A model generated the notes under the pieces. It was not told where the DNA came from and did no database searches. It was given only the letters and a program-made list of their open reading frames with translations. From Phymatolithon calcareum (taxonomy: Eukaryota; Rhodophyta; Florideophyceae; Hapalidiales), in the NCBI GenBank assembly GCA_977006965.1, contig OZ345374.1, forward strand, positions 1,674,001 to 1,738,000: 64,000 nt of DNA. Reading direction: 5' to 3'. How positions within the stretch are numbered: position 1 is the first letter of the stretch; every line of letters begins with the position of its first letter. Shown one piece after another: positions 38,901 to 50,214 of the stretch. Both the position numbers and the translations under genes were made by a program.

Positions 38901-41241
38901 AAACGTCTTCTAGGTCATGTTTCGGAGTTGCGAAGATAGCTTAGGTGGGGAAGTCAGAGCCCTTCATAACTTCATCCAGTGGCTGTTTATTGCGCGCATT
39001 ATCACTACAGCTCCTTAGGAATGTGCGCATGTCCAGTAGAATCATCATTCCTTTCTATATTTTGTTCTCCGTATCACCTAATGCGCTGAAAATTCAAGAG
39101 ACTTTACCGAAAACTGGTGGTCACCGACTGACAATAATGTTACGCGTAACTCGGCTATGTCTTTGCAATCAAATCGAACTCACTTTTTTTCTTGCTTTCG
39201 GCATCGACTGCTTCAAATAGCCCATTCGAATTCCAACAAAGAGCCACAAGACCAATAGATAGAGCTTTCTCTGCAACCAGCCTTTTGGTTATAGTGACAA
39301 TGCTGTTACCTAGAGTGCATACGCGGAGACATTGAAATGATGTCTCAGCGCTGGGTGTGATCAAATACATTTCTAGCAATAGGAGCAACTGGGAGGATCA
39401 AACAAGTGACTTTGCACTTGCTACGAAATCTCGCTGTGCAACCACCAGTGTCCTTTCTTGAGACTGCGTAGAAAGATTGCTCCTCACTCCGCAGCAGAAA
39501 CTGTGGGCTCGATATTGGGCACTCTTCCTGAGAACAATACTTGGCTATTCTGTCCCACTTTCCGCGGCACAATAGTCAAATTTATGAAGCAAACTTAATA
39601 TTTGCTTCCTTTGCACGGAACTTGTGTATGGACAGGACGAGTTGCAGAAAAAGGAGCCCGGGAGGGACTGCGTTCATATTTTGCGGAATGTTTTTGCACA
39701 GAGAGACTTTCATTATGCCGACCAAGTGAATGAAACCCGCAATCAGCAGCTAATGGCCTGCATTTCTGGTGAACGGAGAGTTGAAAATGAGAGAACGTTA
39801 CTGCTGCAGTACTTCTGAAGTGCGCTCCTCATCCATGGAGGTAGTAGACCTCCAGTCGACGTAAATCACTGACAATTTTATGGAACAGGGGAACAGAGAC
39901 GTGAATGCGAATAGTGATTTCGCAGCTTTGATGTTCGAAGAAACTCTTACGATGCCCTTTGTACAGAGTGCAATTGTACCTGGTTGAGTTGACTATGAAT
40001 TACTGTACCGTGACGTGCCTCCGTCCATGACAAAGAGCGCCACCAGCATATTATGCATTCTTTCCCAGCGTTTCGTGCATGGCTGGCATTCTTGAATGTA
40101 GACGTTGGGGTTCAATCAACGCAGTGTGCTTTTTAGCCTCCCGAAAGCCGCTGCATAGATGCTGATATCGGCAAGTGATTTAAAGGTTCTCTACTAGAAA
40201 GGTTGAGCACCCAAACGTCACATCCAATACGCTAGTGCAGATGGCATTAAGGAACGTGACAGGGAAGAAGTGGAGAGCGATGATGTTCTGCGGGATGTTT
40301 GCCCGTCACCTCGAGCAAGGAGCAAGATCAAAATAGAGTACAGTGGACTGTAATGCAGAACAGTTCTGTACAGTACTGCAGTGTCATACTGCAGGGTCCT
40401 GTGTTCGAGAGGTGAGGTCATCGTTCCGTCCGTGATTTTGATTTCGGCTCCTTCAAACAAGTGCCCGAGGGCGGGACAACGTATCAACGGGAAACGGTCA
40501 ACTGGTCCGATTCTTGTATGATCCCTTTCGATCTGCCGGATCTTGATCGATCGGTGAGTGAGATCTGCTTTTGATACAATATGATAGATCAGTGATACAC
40601 AATCGCCCTGTGTAATGCTGCGGCACCAAGAAGCAGACTCTGTCTACAGTAGGTATATGTACGAGGTCCAATAGCCTGAAAGTTGACGGTGAACAGGCGT
40701 TAGTCACATTGCTGTAGTGTCCAATAGTCACGAGCGTGAATCCGTTTCCGGTTTCCAGTCCGCACTGCGACGCATACTGTGCGTCGCACGACCAATGCAA
40801 ACCGGCCTGGAGATGCAGCCACGACTTCCCGAAACCGTGCCTCACGCTCGTGAGACTCGACTTTCTCGTACGCACCTCCTCTTTCATGTTCAGTTGGCCA
40901 CGCCACTTATGCTACGACATGTTCGTTCCACCATGTGCCATCACTGCCTCGCCACTCTCCACATATATTAGCAGTTAATTCCGATACCTCGCATTAGAGA
41001 ATCTGGTCGATGTTTTCCGTGACCCACCAGTCATGTAATTCTGCACATATTCCACTACATCCTCAGCCCGTCCCTGTGCATCAGCCCTTATATGACATGC
41101 TTCTCGTCCCACAATAAGTCTCCTCCATAGGGCCTTTAATTCACCTTTAGCATCTCACCGGGAACTCTTTTTCCCATCCCAATTCAACTACTACCCCCAA
41201 ACCCATCTCAACGTCCCACCAGCCTCAATTCAAGTTCCACA
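38901..41241. other. Intergenic DNA, upstream of the monooxygenase gene
   Basis: No convincing gene. A 129-codon minus-strand frame (40498-40887) and shorter frames have no family likeness. From about 40990 to 41241 the DNA is C-rich and poor in G on the plus strand, a likely leader for the monooxygenase gene, with CTTATATGACATG near 41090 as a weak TATA candidate. Confidence 0.35.
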
Positions 41242-42540
41242 ATGTCTGAACAATCCCCCACGGCGCCGCCCACCGTCCTCATCGTCGGCGCCGGTATCGC
41301 TGGTCTCACCACTGCCCTTGCCCTTCTGCAACTGCACGATGTTCCACTGCACATCCAAATCCACGAACGTCGTTCACGCGAGAAAACCCTCTCCGGTTCC
41401 GGAGGCATCATGGTGCAAGAGAATGCCATCCGTTCCCTACGAGCGCTAGCTCATTCCGGCGACGCTGTGTTCAAATCTCTTTCCGCCGCGGGTGGCACAA
41501 TAGGTTCCGGAGGATTCATAACACGCACCGGACGCGAACTCTTCTTCTCTGAGGCACGTGCCCGACTTCAGCAATCAGGATCACGATCTCCAGGATTTGC
41601 AATCATGCGATCAAGACTACAAGGCATCCTCCACGAAGCCGTATTAGCCGCTGCAGCAGACCCTGCATCATCCTCCCGCGTCGATTTCAACTTCTCCAGC
41701 TGTCTCATTGCTCTAGAATCGCATCTCGAATGTGCCACAGCACGTTTCGAAAACGGCACCGAGTTACGCGCCGATCTTGTCATCGGTGCGGACGGAATCA
41801 ATTCCATGGTACGAGCGCAAGTTGAAGGCAACGTTTGTCAAAATGCTCCTCGCTACTCTGGACAGACGTGCTGGGTAGGCACTGCATCCGACGATGTGCG
41901 ATTATGTACTCCTGTTCATCTGGCGCGATATCAATTTGCTGAATACTGGGGGGAACAAGGGCGATTCGGATTCTTCACGGCCGGCCCTGGAGAACTTTGC
42001 TGGTATGCAATGGCGCTCGCCGAACGCGGAGGCACTGATGCCGGTCGTACGCGAGAGATTCTACGTGAGATGTATTGCAGTCCACAACATGAGTTTCCGG
42101 CCGTTGTCCGCGAAATCATTGAGACTATGGATGTGAATACGGTGTACAGACAAGATATTTGTGATCGGGAACCCCCACCTAAGCATTGGGGGTCCGGAGT
42201 TGTGACACTTTGCGGCGATGCGATACATCCGATGTATAATAGCGTCGGACAGGGCGCTTGTGCAGGCATGGAGGACGCTGTGGCGCTCGTTGGAAGCATT
42301 GCCAAGGCGTTGCGAGGAGGGGCGAAATTGGAACCTATGTTGCGCGCGTTTGAGGCGGCGAGAACTCCACGCGTTACGAGGTTCGTGGAGACGAGTCGCA
42401 TGGTGTCGAATACTGCTTTGCTTACCAATCCCGTCGCACGCTTTTTGCGAGATTTGGTCATGTATGTTATGCCACCGAAAATGGCAGATGCGCAGTTTTC
42501 TTGGATGTATACCGACTTTGATCCGCCAGTTATCGGATAA
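41242..42540 (+). CDS. FAD-dependent aromatic-ring-hydroxylase-type monooxygenase, 432 aa
   Basis: Group A flavin monooxygenases (salicylate hydroxylase, zeaxanthin epoxidase, UbiH and relatives) use FAD and NAD(P)H to insert oxygen. The three family motifs are present in order: GAGIAG (residues 16-21) of the Rossmann fold, DLVIGADGINS in the middle (DG motif), and LCGDAIHPM…GQGACAGMEDA near residues 322-344 (GD motif, FAD ribityl binding). The C-terminus ends shortly after MADAQFSWMYTDFD. No transit or signal peptide, no membrane helix, so cytosolic. Which substrate it acts on cannot be told. A decayed inverted copy lies at 38390-38900. Intronless; ATG 41242 is the only start before the dinucleotide fold. 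Confidence 0.92.
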   Translation: MSEQSPTAPPTVLIVGAGIAGLTTALALLQLHDVPLHIQIHERRSREKTLSGSGGIMVQENAIRSLRALAHSGDAVFKSLSAAGGTIGSGGFITRTGRELFFSEARARLQQSGSRSPGFAIMRSRLQGILHEAVLAAAADPASSSRVDFNFSSCLIALESHLECATARFENGTELRADLVIGADGINSMVRAQVEGNVCQNAPRYSGQTCWVGTASDDVRLCTPVHLARYQFAEYWGEQGRFGFFTAGPGELCWYAMALAERGGTDAGRTREILREMYCSPQHEFPAVVREIIETMDVNTVYRQDICDREPPPKHWGSGVVTLCGDAIHPMYNSVGQGACAGMEDAVALVGSIAKALRGGAKLEPMLRAFEAARTPRVTRFVETSRMVSNTALLTNPVARFLRDLVMYVMPPKMADAQFSWMYTDFDPPVIG

Positions 42541-45196
42541 TTGGGGAGCACAATACCATTTTGAATGTGCAGAAGTAGATAAACCATGCCTTCTCTCATG
42601 GAATTCATAGTGTGTGAATCGTTCATGTGTTTGTTGACTGACCTTCTCAAGTCGGATCGGCAGTAATGAGCAATTTCTAATGAGGGATCGAGGATGAATC
42701 AAGCACGGGGGAAGCATGAGCGATTCATTGTATTGTATCTAGTAAGAATGGGGCCTTTCAAACTTGCTTGCAGAACTCAACTTGGAGGATGAATGTAAAT
42801 TAAACGTACCTTGCATCAGGAGACTGTCGCCAAGATCTAAACCTCCCAAATCCATATAGCATGAGTAACAGTTCACCGCATACCAATTTGCGATATAAAG
42901 AGGCTCTTTTCAATGTGGAGCGATGTGTAAGCAATGCACTGTTTTCCTCCTCTCCTTTTTCGCTCAAAAGCAAAACATGTTCGAGGCGTTGAAGTGTGTA
43001 ATTCTTCGAGTCAGCTCTGGGCTCAAGAACTTTGATATCGTTTTTGACAGGTGCGGATGATCATGAACGACAGCTGCAGAGTGATTGACGTCATTACCCT
43101 GAACAGCATTCTTTTGACAAATAGGAGAAGAAGGTAGCTACGAAAGCGAGGAGATGAGATGCCTTCCATGCCTTTCTACAATCTGTAAATGTGAAGAGCA
43201 GCGAGGGTAAGAGTTCGAAGAAGAAAGTCTCAATAATTGTAGACACTAGTTTGTTCTAGCCGGGAGCGGGAGTATGGCTTGGAATTGGTATTCATGAGCG
43301 ATCTACAGAAAGACCTGTAATGCACACAGAGGCCACGCAGAGGCCACACAGAGACAAGTCTCGAGACGCATGTAGACTACAAATTTACCAGCACTAGTAC
43401 TACAATTTCAAGGAATGGTTAACGAACGTTTATCATATCATCGAAGCCAGGAACGAAGACGAGTGTCCTCCGCGCGGTGACCCAATGGCACACAATGAAC
43501 ATGTGTACAGTATGGTTCGAACACAGCTCCGTTTGACTGCATGGCACTCGATTTCACCGGCGTGTCCTCGATCTTATGATACCTAGCTCGAAGGCGGCAG
43601 TAACCGCCATGGGAGTCGGTCCGGCAGAGGCCAGTCGTGGATCTAAATTCTATGTTCCAAAACATTCCGAGCTCAAGATCATAGCACTTATCAATCCTCG
43701 ATGTCGCATATTGCAACAGTGCAACATCCTAGCGTCTTTCTTTTTCGCAACAGAATAAGGTGCAGGATTGAGAGCAAAGTAATAAGGGTGGAAATCATGG
43801 TGCCATTCAACCTCCAGTTGGGTAACTAGCTAACTTTACGATAAACTACAGTGCTTTGGTTTCTTTTTTGTTTGCCTTTCGAAGATTCTCGCCGAAGAGC
43901 AGAGTGAACAAGTTTTGGACGAAACGTTCCTTGAAGATTCATTGTCTCGCTGTGGCGATATGCTATTCGTCCGCAAGGATGTTCAAAAAGACTGAGACAC
44001 GATGCCTCAAAACTTTTAAGGCTTTAGAATCTTGGCTCATCGTAGTCAGCATTCGGGGGGCTTCTGTATTCTAGAACCAAAGCGTTCACCGGCATTGTAA
44101 TCGTACGGATGCGTATTCGAGAGCTGAGAAACTCGAGAACGGACTCAAATTCCTTGAGTACACCATCGCCTTCGCCATCGTCTTCTTCTGTTATCAGGTA
44201 CCTTCCAATGTGATTGACAAAGCAGCGGGAGCTCTACAACGGTGTACTACCGGCTTCGATATGAGATGAGCACTCGGAAGCGTTTTAGTTTCATTTGCAT
44301 CGAGCCAGAGAGGGCCCGGAGAGGACAGGATGTTCCGAGACAGCATAGGACGTCGATGTACGTCATCTTAGTCGCTGTTTCGATGCATCAGGCATGCGTC
44401 AAAAGCACGAAAATACCGTTCACAGCAAACGAAAGCGTTGCCAAGTCAAAGTTCGAGAAACAAGCCCGCTTTCAGTTTCGAAGTGCGGATTCCAGTGCAT
44501 GATGAGGTTGAGCCGTGTATCTGGCTCATGCTGCTCCTGTTGAAAGCAACCAGGGCACTACGCGAGACATTTCGGACGCAGAATCAGTAGATGCAATATG
44601 CCTTCCTTGGGCCAGCATTCATATCCCCGATCGCCTCGGGAACAGTGAGTCGCGGGTTGCCGAATCTCGAGACGCAAAAGAGAACACGGTTCGCAAAATC
44701 CCAGTGTAAAGCAAGTTGGGGCTTATATTGCTTCGCAGAATATCCTGTCAACATTTTGAGCCTTTGGTGAAATTACGGTCGGCGACAAACCTGTCGCATT
44801 CATTTTTTCGTTCTAGGTCGAGAGAACCTTGACAAGATTGATGGGTATTTTAGTGAAAGGGGCAAGCCAGGGAGAGGTTAAGTCAATGCAGAACAAAGAC
44901 ATAGGCAATGATGAAGTAATACAGTAGGTTGAAAAGTCCACGTAAACTTTGTAACCGGTGGTAGCGTTTAGGCCAGCGCGAGCGTTGGCTAAGCCGCCTT
45001 CGGTAAAAACATCAGATGGTATTTACTCTCATACACCAAGTACTGCGTGGGCACAAGCGATGTGTGCCATTGTTACATATGGAGATGGACGTCGTCTCGC
45101 TTCCACAGCGTAAAATTCCGTTCACTAACCGCCGTATCACACCGTGAAAATGACAACTGAGTTTAACTGAAAAGCTTTGCGTACTTTTCATCCATA
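42541..45196. other. Intergenic DNA with a faint coding relic
   Basis: Mostly featureless. At about 43325-43360 the motif AGAGGCCAC is repeated in tandem. A possible gene remnant on the minus strand is listed at 44024-44215. Other frames (43856-44074, 44242-44502) look like shadows. Confidence 0.35.
44024..44215 (-). pseudogene. Possible minus-strand gene remnant, 63 codons open
   Basis: The minus strand reads NHIGRYLITEEDDGEGDG, then KEFESVLEFL and NALVLEYRSPPNADYDEPRF, and stops. Composition and spacing look like natural protein, but there is no Met near the start and stops lie upstream. Downstream another frame gives GRIAYRHSETMNLQGTFRP. No family recognised. Confidence 0.25.
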
Positions 45197-45594
45197 CAGT
45201 CAGACCTCGATAAATGGAACCTCTTTTTTAGAATAACCTCGGTTAGCAGCATAATCGAGTGCTCCACGAAAACCGTATCCGCCTAAATTTAACGAAAATT
45301 AAAGGATTCTAGAATATTTGATAGGAGCATTACTTCATGTTCGAGGTCACGGGGCATACCTTAAATTTTGTTATAATTTTGTTTAGCGTACACGGAGCAT
45401 ATCCTCACTCGTAGAATACTGTAAGTACTTTTCATGTTTCTCCTGCCATTGGCATACAGTACAGTAGAATATGGCTACTGTTCGGCACACGTGTGATCCA
45501 AAACTTATGATTCAAAATTCGACTTGAGAATAACCTCGATTTTGAGAATATTGGACCATTCCACAGTGCCCATCCATTTATCGAGGTCTGACTG
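45197..45594. mobile_element. MITE of pogo/mariner type, 398 bp
   Basis: Perfect 22-bp terminal inverted repeats beginning CAGTCAGACCTCGATAAA, flanked by TA on both sides (45195-45196 and 45595-45596). The interior repeats the theme AGAATAACCTCG in direct and inverted form and has no transposase. The ends and TA duplication fit a non-autonomous Tc1/mariner/pogo-type element. Confidence 0.87.
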
Positions 45595-46179
45595 TACAGC
45601 CGAAATCCTTGCATACGAAGGTACTGCTTGGTCCTACTGTACTCGAATGCCACTTTTTGCTCTGTTGTACCGGATTGTACAAACGAAGTTCGTAAGTGCA
45701 TTGCTTACACAGTTTTATCACGAAGTTCGAAAGTGCTTTGTATCATTGCTTTGTGTATTTTCAGTGCTCCATTTGCAGTCTCGCAGTTATCGGGATGCAG
45801 AAAATGACTTCGGTTACGTTCGTGCTCAATGTCTGTGTAAAGACCTCTTGGATTATGTTTTATGATTCGAAAGTCTACTATGAAAACACCCAAGCTTTTA
45901 CAGATCTCAACGGCATTCAAAAGCCATCGCATGGAAATATCGAGCTTCGCCGCCCACGGCGAGAATCTAAGTAATTTGATGCAAGTCACGAAACGAAATT
46001 TCTCTTGAGCGACTCCGGCCTTGCGCTCTGGCTGCCGCAATGGCAATGTTACTAATCGCACATGGTCCTATCCATGGGGGTGTACGCAGAAAAAGATCAA
46101 ACGCTGATCGTTTTCGTGCATGACGAAACCGAAATGAACCATGGACCAAGGCTTCGACTTCATTCGCCGGTAATATTAG

Positions 46180-46296
46180 ATGATGATGATGATGGCTTTA
46201 TTCCCCTAAGAGGCTAGCACGTCTAGAAGGCTTCATTTGATTCCACTTGCAAAGGTCGAAGGCGTTTGTTATGGCCGATTCGATATCTTGGTTTGT
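46180..46296 (-). mobile_element. Retrotransposon 3' end, family D, copy 2
   Basis: Minus-strand match to 25049-25165: C-terminus DIESAITNAFDLCKWNQMKP, then SRRASLLGE and a stop, GGGGAATAAAG and a (CAT)n tail that is the GATGATGATGATG run at about 46180-46195. In this copy the frame is intact to its stop. A weak duplication (atattaac/atattacc) may flank it. Confidence 0.7.
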
Positions 46297-46800
46297 TAAT
46301 ATCGGATGGGTATGCCATCTCTTGGGAAATTGTACCCACATACTGTACTTATCCATCTTACCCAGGAGAAATCCCAGGCACTGCTTTTAAAAACAAGCGG
46401 AACATTCACCAGAGCACTTTGAACTCGAAAATCTGAAGATCTGTGTTGACGACACGCCCGTAAACCTGCACTAAATATTTGAATTGTGCGTTCAAGTTTA
46501 AATATTCTTTCAAACATCAGTTTTTTTCCTCGGCTCTACGGTCGTCATTCATGACCCTTCCTTACCGAAATATCTTCGCTCTCATCTTTCACTTTGATCA
46601 CCCTAGTCTCTTCTTCGCACTGAGATATTCTTCTCTTTCTCATTCCAGTGCTCATCTTGCAATAAGTTGTGGACGTCCACTTTCATCGTCAATTACCCGC
46701 CGCTACGTCAATCGTGAAGCACACCAGCTATTTTCCACGCTACATTACGCAACCCTGGCATATTCTTAACCCTGTTTTGGCATCGCCCCATCCCGCGGAA

Positions 46801-49800
46801 ATGAACCGACGCCCAGGATATCGCTATTCCAAACTCTTCATTGAGCAGTCTATCACTCTCACGGCCCTGACCACAGTGTTTCGAACTGAATACGATGGGC
46901 ATGAATATGAAAACGATTCAAACGATGTCTCAAACTACTGCAACATCGACCGCTCAAATATCACAGGAGACGTCAATTGCTCCGACGAAGAAGGAGAAAA
47001 AATCGATGAATACGAAAGCAGCAAAGCCGAGAAGGAAAGTCCTAGTATTGGAAGCATAGCTCAGGACGGCAAGAACGAAAGCTTTTGCAGTACCAGGGGC
47101 ACCGACGAGCAGAGATCGAGAACCATTTTCAACGAGCAAAGCAGTCCTGCTCTCCCATCAGACAGTCGAGATGAACTCTGTGATGCTGCGTCTCCCGATA
47201 GCGATGGTGTTTGCACCCCAAAATGGTTTGAGAGCCACCGCATCGACCAATCAGTACTCAGTTCTAAACCCCTCAATGATGGAAACGATACAATGTCTCC
47301 TTCTCAGTTGGACAGTGGAAGCCATACGAGTTTTGACAAAGATTCAGACACTAGTGACAGTGATGGAGACAATGAGATCAAGGACCGGCTGTATTTTGCC
47401 GCAAAAGAATCCCGTCGCCACGAAAGAGAGTTTATCGAGGTCACCGAGGTGGTCGATAATACTATGAGTGGTTCTAACCGCTCAGGTGTCTCCAAAACAG
47501 CCCTGGACTATCAAGCTGTCGATGATCGATTTAATGATATATCTTCCTCACAGTCAGACAGAGGAAGCGTCAGCAGTTGCTATGACTCCGATACGGATTC
47601 AAGCGGTGAGGATGACCTTGCCAATAGCACTTCATCACTTGATTCAGAAAGGAGCCGCTACAGCAAGGACCATATCATCGATGTCTCCGAGGTTTTCGAT
47701 TGTTCAGAGCGTGGCATTGCTTGTAATTCTAGAGCTCTTGTTGATGACAAGAATAAGGCATCTTTTTCTCACTCAGGAAGCGATAAAAACTGCAATGAAG
47801 ACTTTAATGAAGAGAGCGTCAAGAAGGGGCCGTTACACGATTGGAAAACCTGTCACTCATATGAGCGAGAAGTAGTTAATGTCTCCAGGAGGCGCTCTGG
47901 ACGCAGTCACGGCAACGACACTGCCGGCAACGACTGCACCTTCGATGACGGAAAGAATCAAGATTCGTCTTCCTGGTCGAATAACGGAAGCCACCGCAGT
48001 TGCGATAATAATTACAACATGGATCCTATCGATGGAGAGCATGACGTCAAAGAGTCCGAATGTTTCGACTCACAAACACATCACTACCATGACAGCGAGA
48101 TTGCCGACAAAGCTGGAAATGGGCCTCAGGGTCATGGTGTCTGTTCAACGGTCCCTGTCACCTGCGCTATCGACTGTCAGAAAAACAAAATACCTTCAAG
48201 AGCTCCAGGCTTTGAAGCTAATTTGAACGAAGCTGTTGGAGGCAGAGAGCGCGAACTGTGTTTCAATTCAACAACGTACCAGTACCGCGAAATGCCCAGG
48301 TTTGTTCATAGTGCCGAACATGACGCTGAAGATCGTTGCATCAACGAAAATGTCCCGGAGTATGGAAGACACAAAATCTCTTCTTCCCAGTCGGAGAGAG
48401 GGACCACTAGCGACACGGAAGCTGGCGGTGAACAAGATGACGTCAAGCAACGCCTGAGCTTTGACTCAGATTTTTATCACAGTCGAGAAGGGGGCATTGT
48501 CTCCGAGCTTGTCGATTCTATGACAATGGGTTCTGACGGGCCTTATGTTGAAGTAACGCTCTCTGACTGTTTGATCATCGACGATGGAAAAAATGAAACC
48601 TCTTCATCAGCGTCGGACAAAGGAAGCGTAAACAGTTGCGATAAGGATTATAACTCGGATACCGCAGCGGTCAGAGGAGAAGTAGGCAGTGTCAAAAAGC
48701 GTTTGGATTTCGATTCCAAAATGGATGCGTACTGCGGCCAAGATATCGATGTCTGCGAGGTCCGTAAGAGCTGCTCCGAGAATGATCACGACACCGAGGT
48801 CTGTACTGATGGAAACAGTAGCGTTCACGGCGATGATATCCTGCAACTTGCAACTGAGGGCAGAGATATGGACAACGCCATTGTGAACGCCAGAAATGGT
48901 ACCGATGATGAGAATTTGGAATACTTCTTTGGCAGAAACTCCAAGTACAGCCATGGCTATTGGCTATCAAATGAGTACGATTATCGGAGAGCGGAATCTC
49001 AGGAAGACCAACATGAGAACTCTGCTGGCAGTAATTCCGATGAAAGCAATCGGGATGCTTTGAGAGAGAGAAACCTTCAAGAAGCGTGTGAATATTCAAA
49101 TGGATCCCATTGCTTTTACAGCTACTACAGCGACGGAGTCGATACCGTTGGCAGTCCCGATATCGCAGATTCCTCCGATTCAGGAAATAGAGACAGCGAA
49201 GACAAAATTCTACCATATGGATCCAACTCTGATCCCAGTGTCACTGGGGACTCTGAGCAAGAACAAGTCGGAAGAAAATATGAGTATCGTGAATATCGGG
49301 CGAACAAATATTTCACTACAGCTTCCCGCGAGCACAACAGTGACGCCTCCTTCGCTGAAGACAACTACAATCGCAGCTTGGAAAAGGACAGTGGGGCGGA
49401 AGACGAACGTCTTACTGATGATGCACACGACAGCGATGAGGAAGAGAACTGCGCATGCTGTGAAAAAGCTGTCAGAATCAAAACCGAATATGGTGGATAC
49501 TGGGAGGCTAACGAATACAAGTATTTTACCCCAACGAACAGCGACGATGACAGCGATGCCTCCGACAACGACGACACCTGCGATGTTGTATCCAGCAGGC
49601 ACCGTCACGTCTACGACAGCGATAGCGTCGTCGAAAGCGAGGACGAAAGCGAGGACGAAAGCGATATGCATGAATCAACGTCAAACTCCAGCATATTTGA
49701 GGATGGCTGTGAGTCGGAGGAGGAATATGTCAGATGCAGAAACGAGTATCGCGGCCATTGGGAATCAGAGGTGTTCAAGAACGTCCGCGCATCGTCAATG

Positions 49801-50166
49801 GACGACAGCAGTGAAGAATCGTCTAGTGACAGTTGTGAGAGTGACGAAGAAGAGGAAGCTGGGGAACAAGAACGCGATCGACATGTCGGCCGCCACTCAA
49901 ACCAATATTGTATGAACGATACACCGTCCTCCGAGCACGAACTAAGAGTCGCAACTTGCGGTGACAGACACAGTAATTCCAATGACAGCGAGAGCGGATG
50001 CAGAGGCGAAGCGACGGATAGAGCGGAAGGCGAAAGCCAAGTGAATAATGTCGTTTATATAAGCGACGACAGCAAAGAAACGCAGTACATTTTCTTACAT
50101 TTTTCCGGTAACATAGTATTCTCCTCCTGTTCGTTCAGGAACACTGCGTTCAATTTCAATTACTAA
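46801..50166 (+). CDS. Very acidic Ser/Asp/Glu-rich repeat protein, 1,121 aa, no known family
   Basis: I do not recognise this protein. After a short basic start (MNRRPGYRYSKLF) almost the whole length is Ser, Asp, Glu, Asn and Tyr with Cys. Two repeat types are visible. Residues about 130-690 have degenerate units of about 70-90 residues, with a recurring DDGKN…SSSxSDxGSxxSCD core, an RLxFDS element and an Exx(D/E)VxEV(V/F)D element. Residues about 720-1060 have four copies of an EY(R/G)GYWE(S/A)NEY(K)YF-like aromatic element followed by a Ser/Asp run (DDDSDASD). The many S-D-E sites suit CK2-type phosphorylation. No signal peptide; the last 40 residues are hydrophobic (YIFLHFSGNIVFSS). The frame extends upstream only with a GTG, so ATG 46801 is used. 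A secreted, nuclear or transposon-borne role is open. Confidence 0.75.
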   Translation: MNRRPGYRYSKLFIEQSITLTALTTVFRTEYDGHEYENDSNDVSNYCNIDRSNITGDVNCSDEEGEKIDEYESSKAEKESPSIGSIAQDGKNESFCSTRGTDEQRSRTIFNEQSSPALPSDSRDELCDAASPDSDGVCTPKWFESHRIDQSVLSSKPLNDGNDTMSPSQLDSGSHTSFDKDSDTSDSDGDNEIKDRLYFAAKESRRHEREFIEVTEVVDNTMSGSNRSGVSKTALDYQAVDDRFNDISSSQSDRGSVSSCYDSDTDSSGEDDLANSTSSLDSERSRYSKDHIIDVSEVFDCSERGIACNSRALVDDKNKASFSHSGSDKNCNEDFNEESVKKGPLHDWKTCHSYEREVVNVSRRRSGRSHGNDTAGNDCTFDDGKNQDSSSWSNNGSHRSCDNNYNMDPIDGEHDVKESECFDSQTHHYHDSEIADKAGNGPQGHGVCSTVPVTCAIDCQKNKIPSRAPGFEANLNEAVGGRERELCFNSTTYQYREMPRFVHSAEHDAEDRCINENVPEYGRHKISSSQSERGTTSDTEAGGEQDDVKQRLSFDSDFYHSREGGIVSELVDSMTMGSDGPYVEVTLSDCLIIDDGKNETSSSASDKGSVNSCDKDYNSDTAAVRGEVGSVKKRLDFDSKMDAYCGQDIDVCEVRKSCSENDHDTEVCTDGNSSVHGDDILQLATEGRDMDNAIVNARNGTDDENLEYFFGRNSKYSHGYWLSNEYDYRRAESQEDQHENSAGSNSDESNRDALRERNLQEACEYSNGSHCFYSYYSDGVDTVGSPDIADSSDSGNRDSEDKILPYGSNSDPSVTGDSEQEQVGRKYEYREYRANKYFTTASREHNSDASFAEDNYNRSLEKDSGAEDERLTDDAHDSDEEENCACCEKAVRIKTEYGGYWEANEYKYFTPTNSDDDSDASDNDDTCDVVSSRHRHVYDSDSVVESEDESEDESDMHESTSNSSIFEDGCESEEEYVRCRNEYRGHWESEVFKNVRASSMDDSSEESSSDSCESDEEEEAGEQERDRHVGRHSNQYCMNDTPSSEHELRVATCGDRHSNSNDSESGCRGEATDRAEGESQVNNVVYISDDSKETQYIFLHFSGNIVFSSCSFRNTAFNFNY

Positions 50167-50214
50167 ACAACCTGTGAAGTCAGACCATTGCAACAATTCA
50201 AATCGAACACCCAC

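Noticed and set aside
49088-49915. 275-codon frame inside the acidic repeat gene
   Set aside because: Same strand, other frame; Thr/Ala/Ile-rich sequence arising from the GAC/AGC-rich codons of the long frame.
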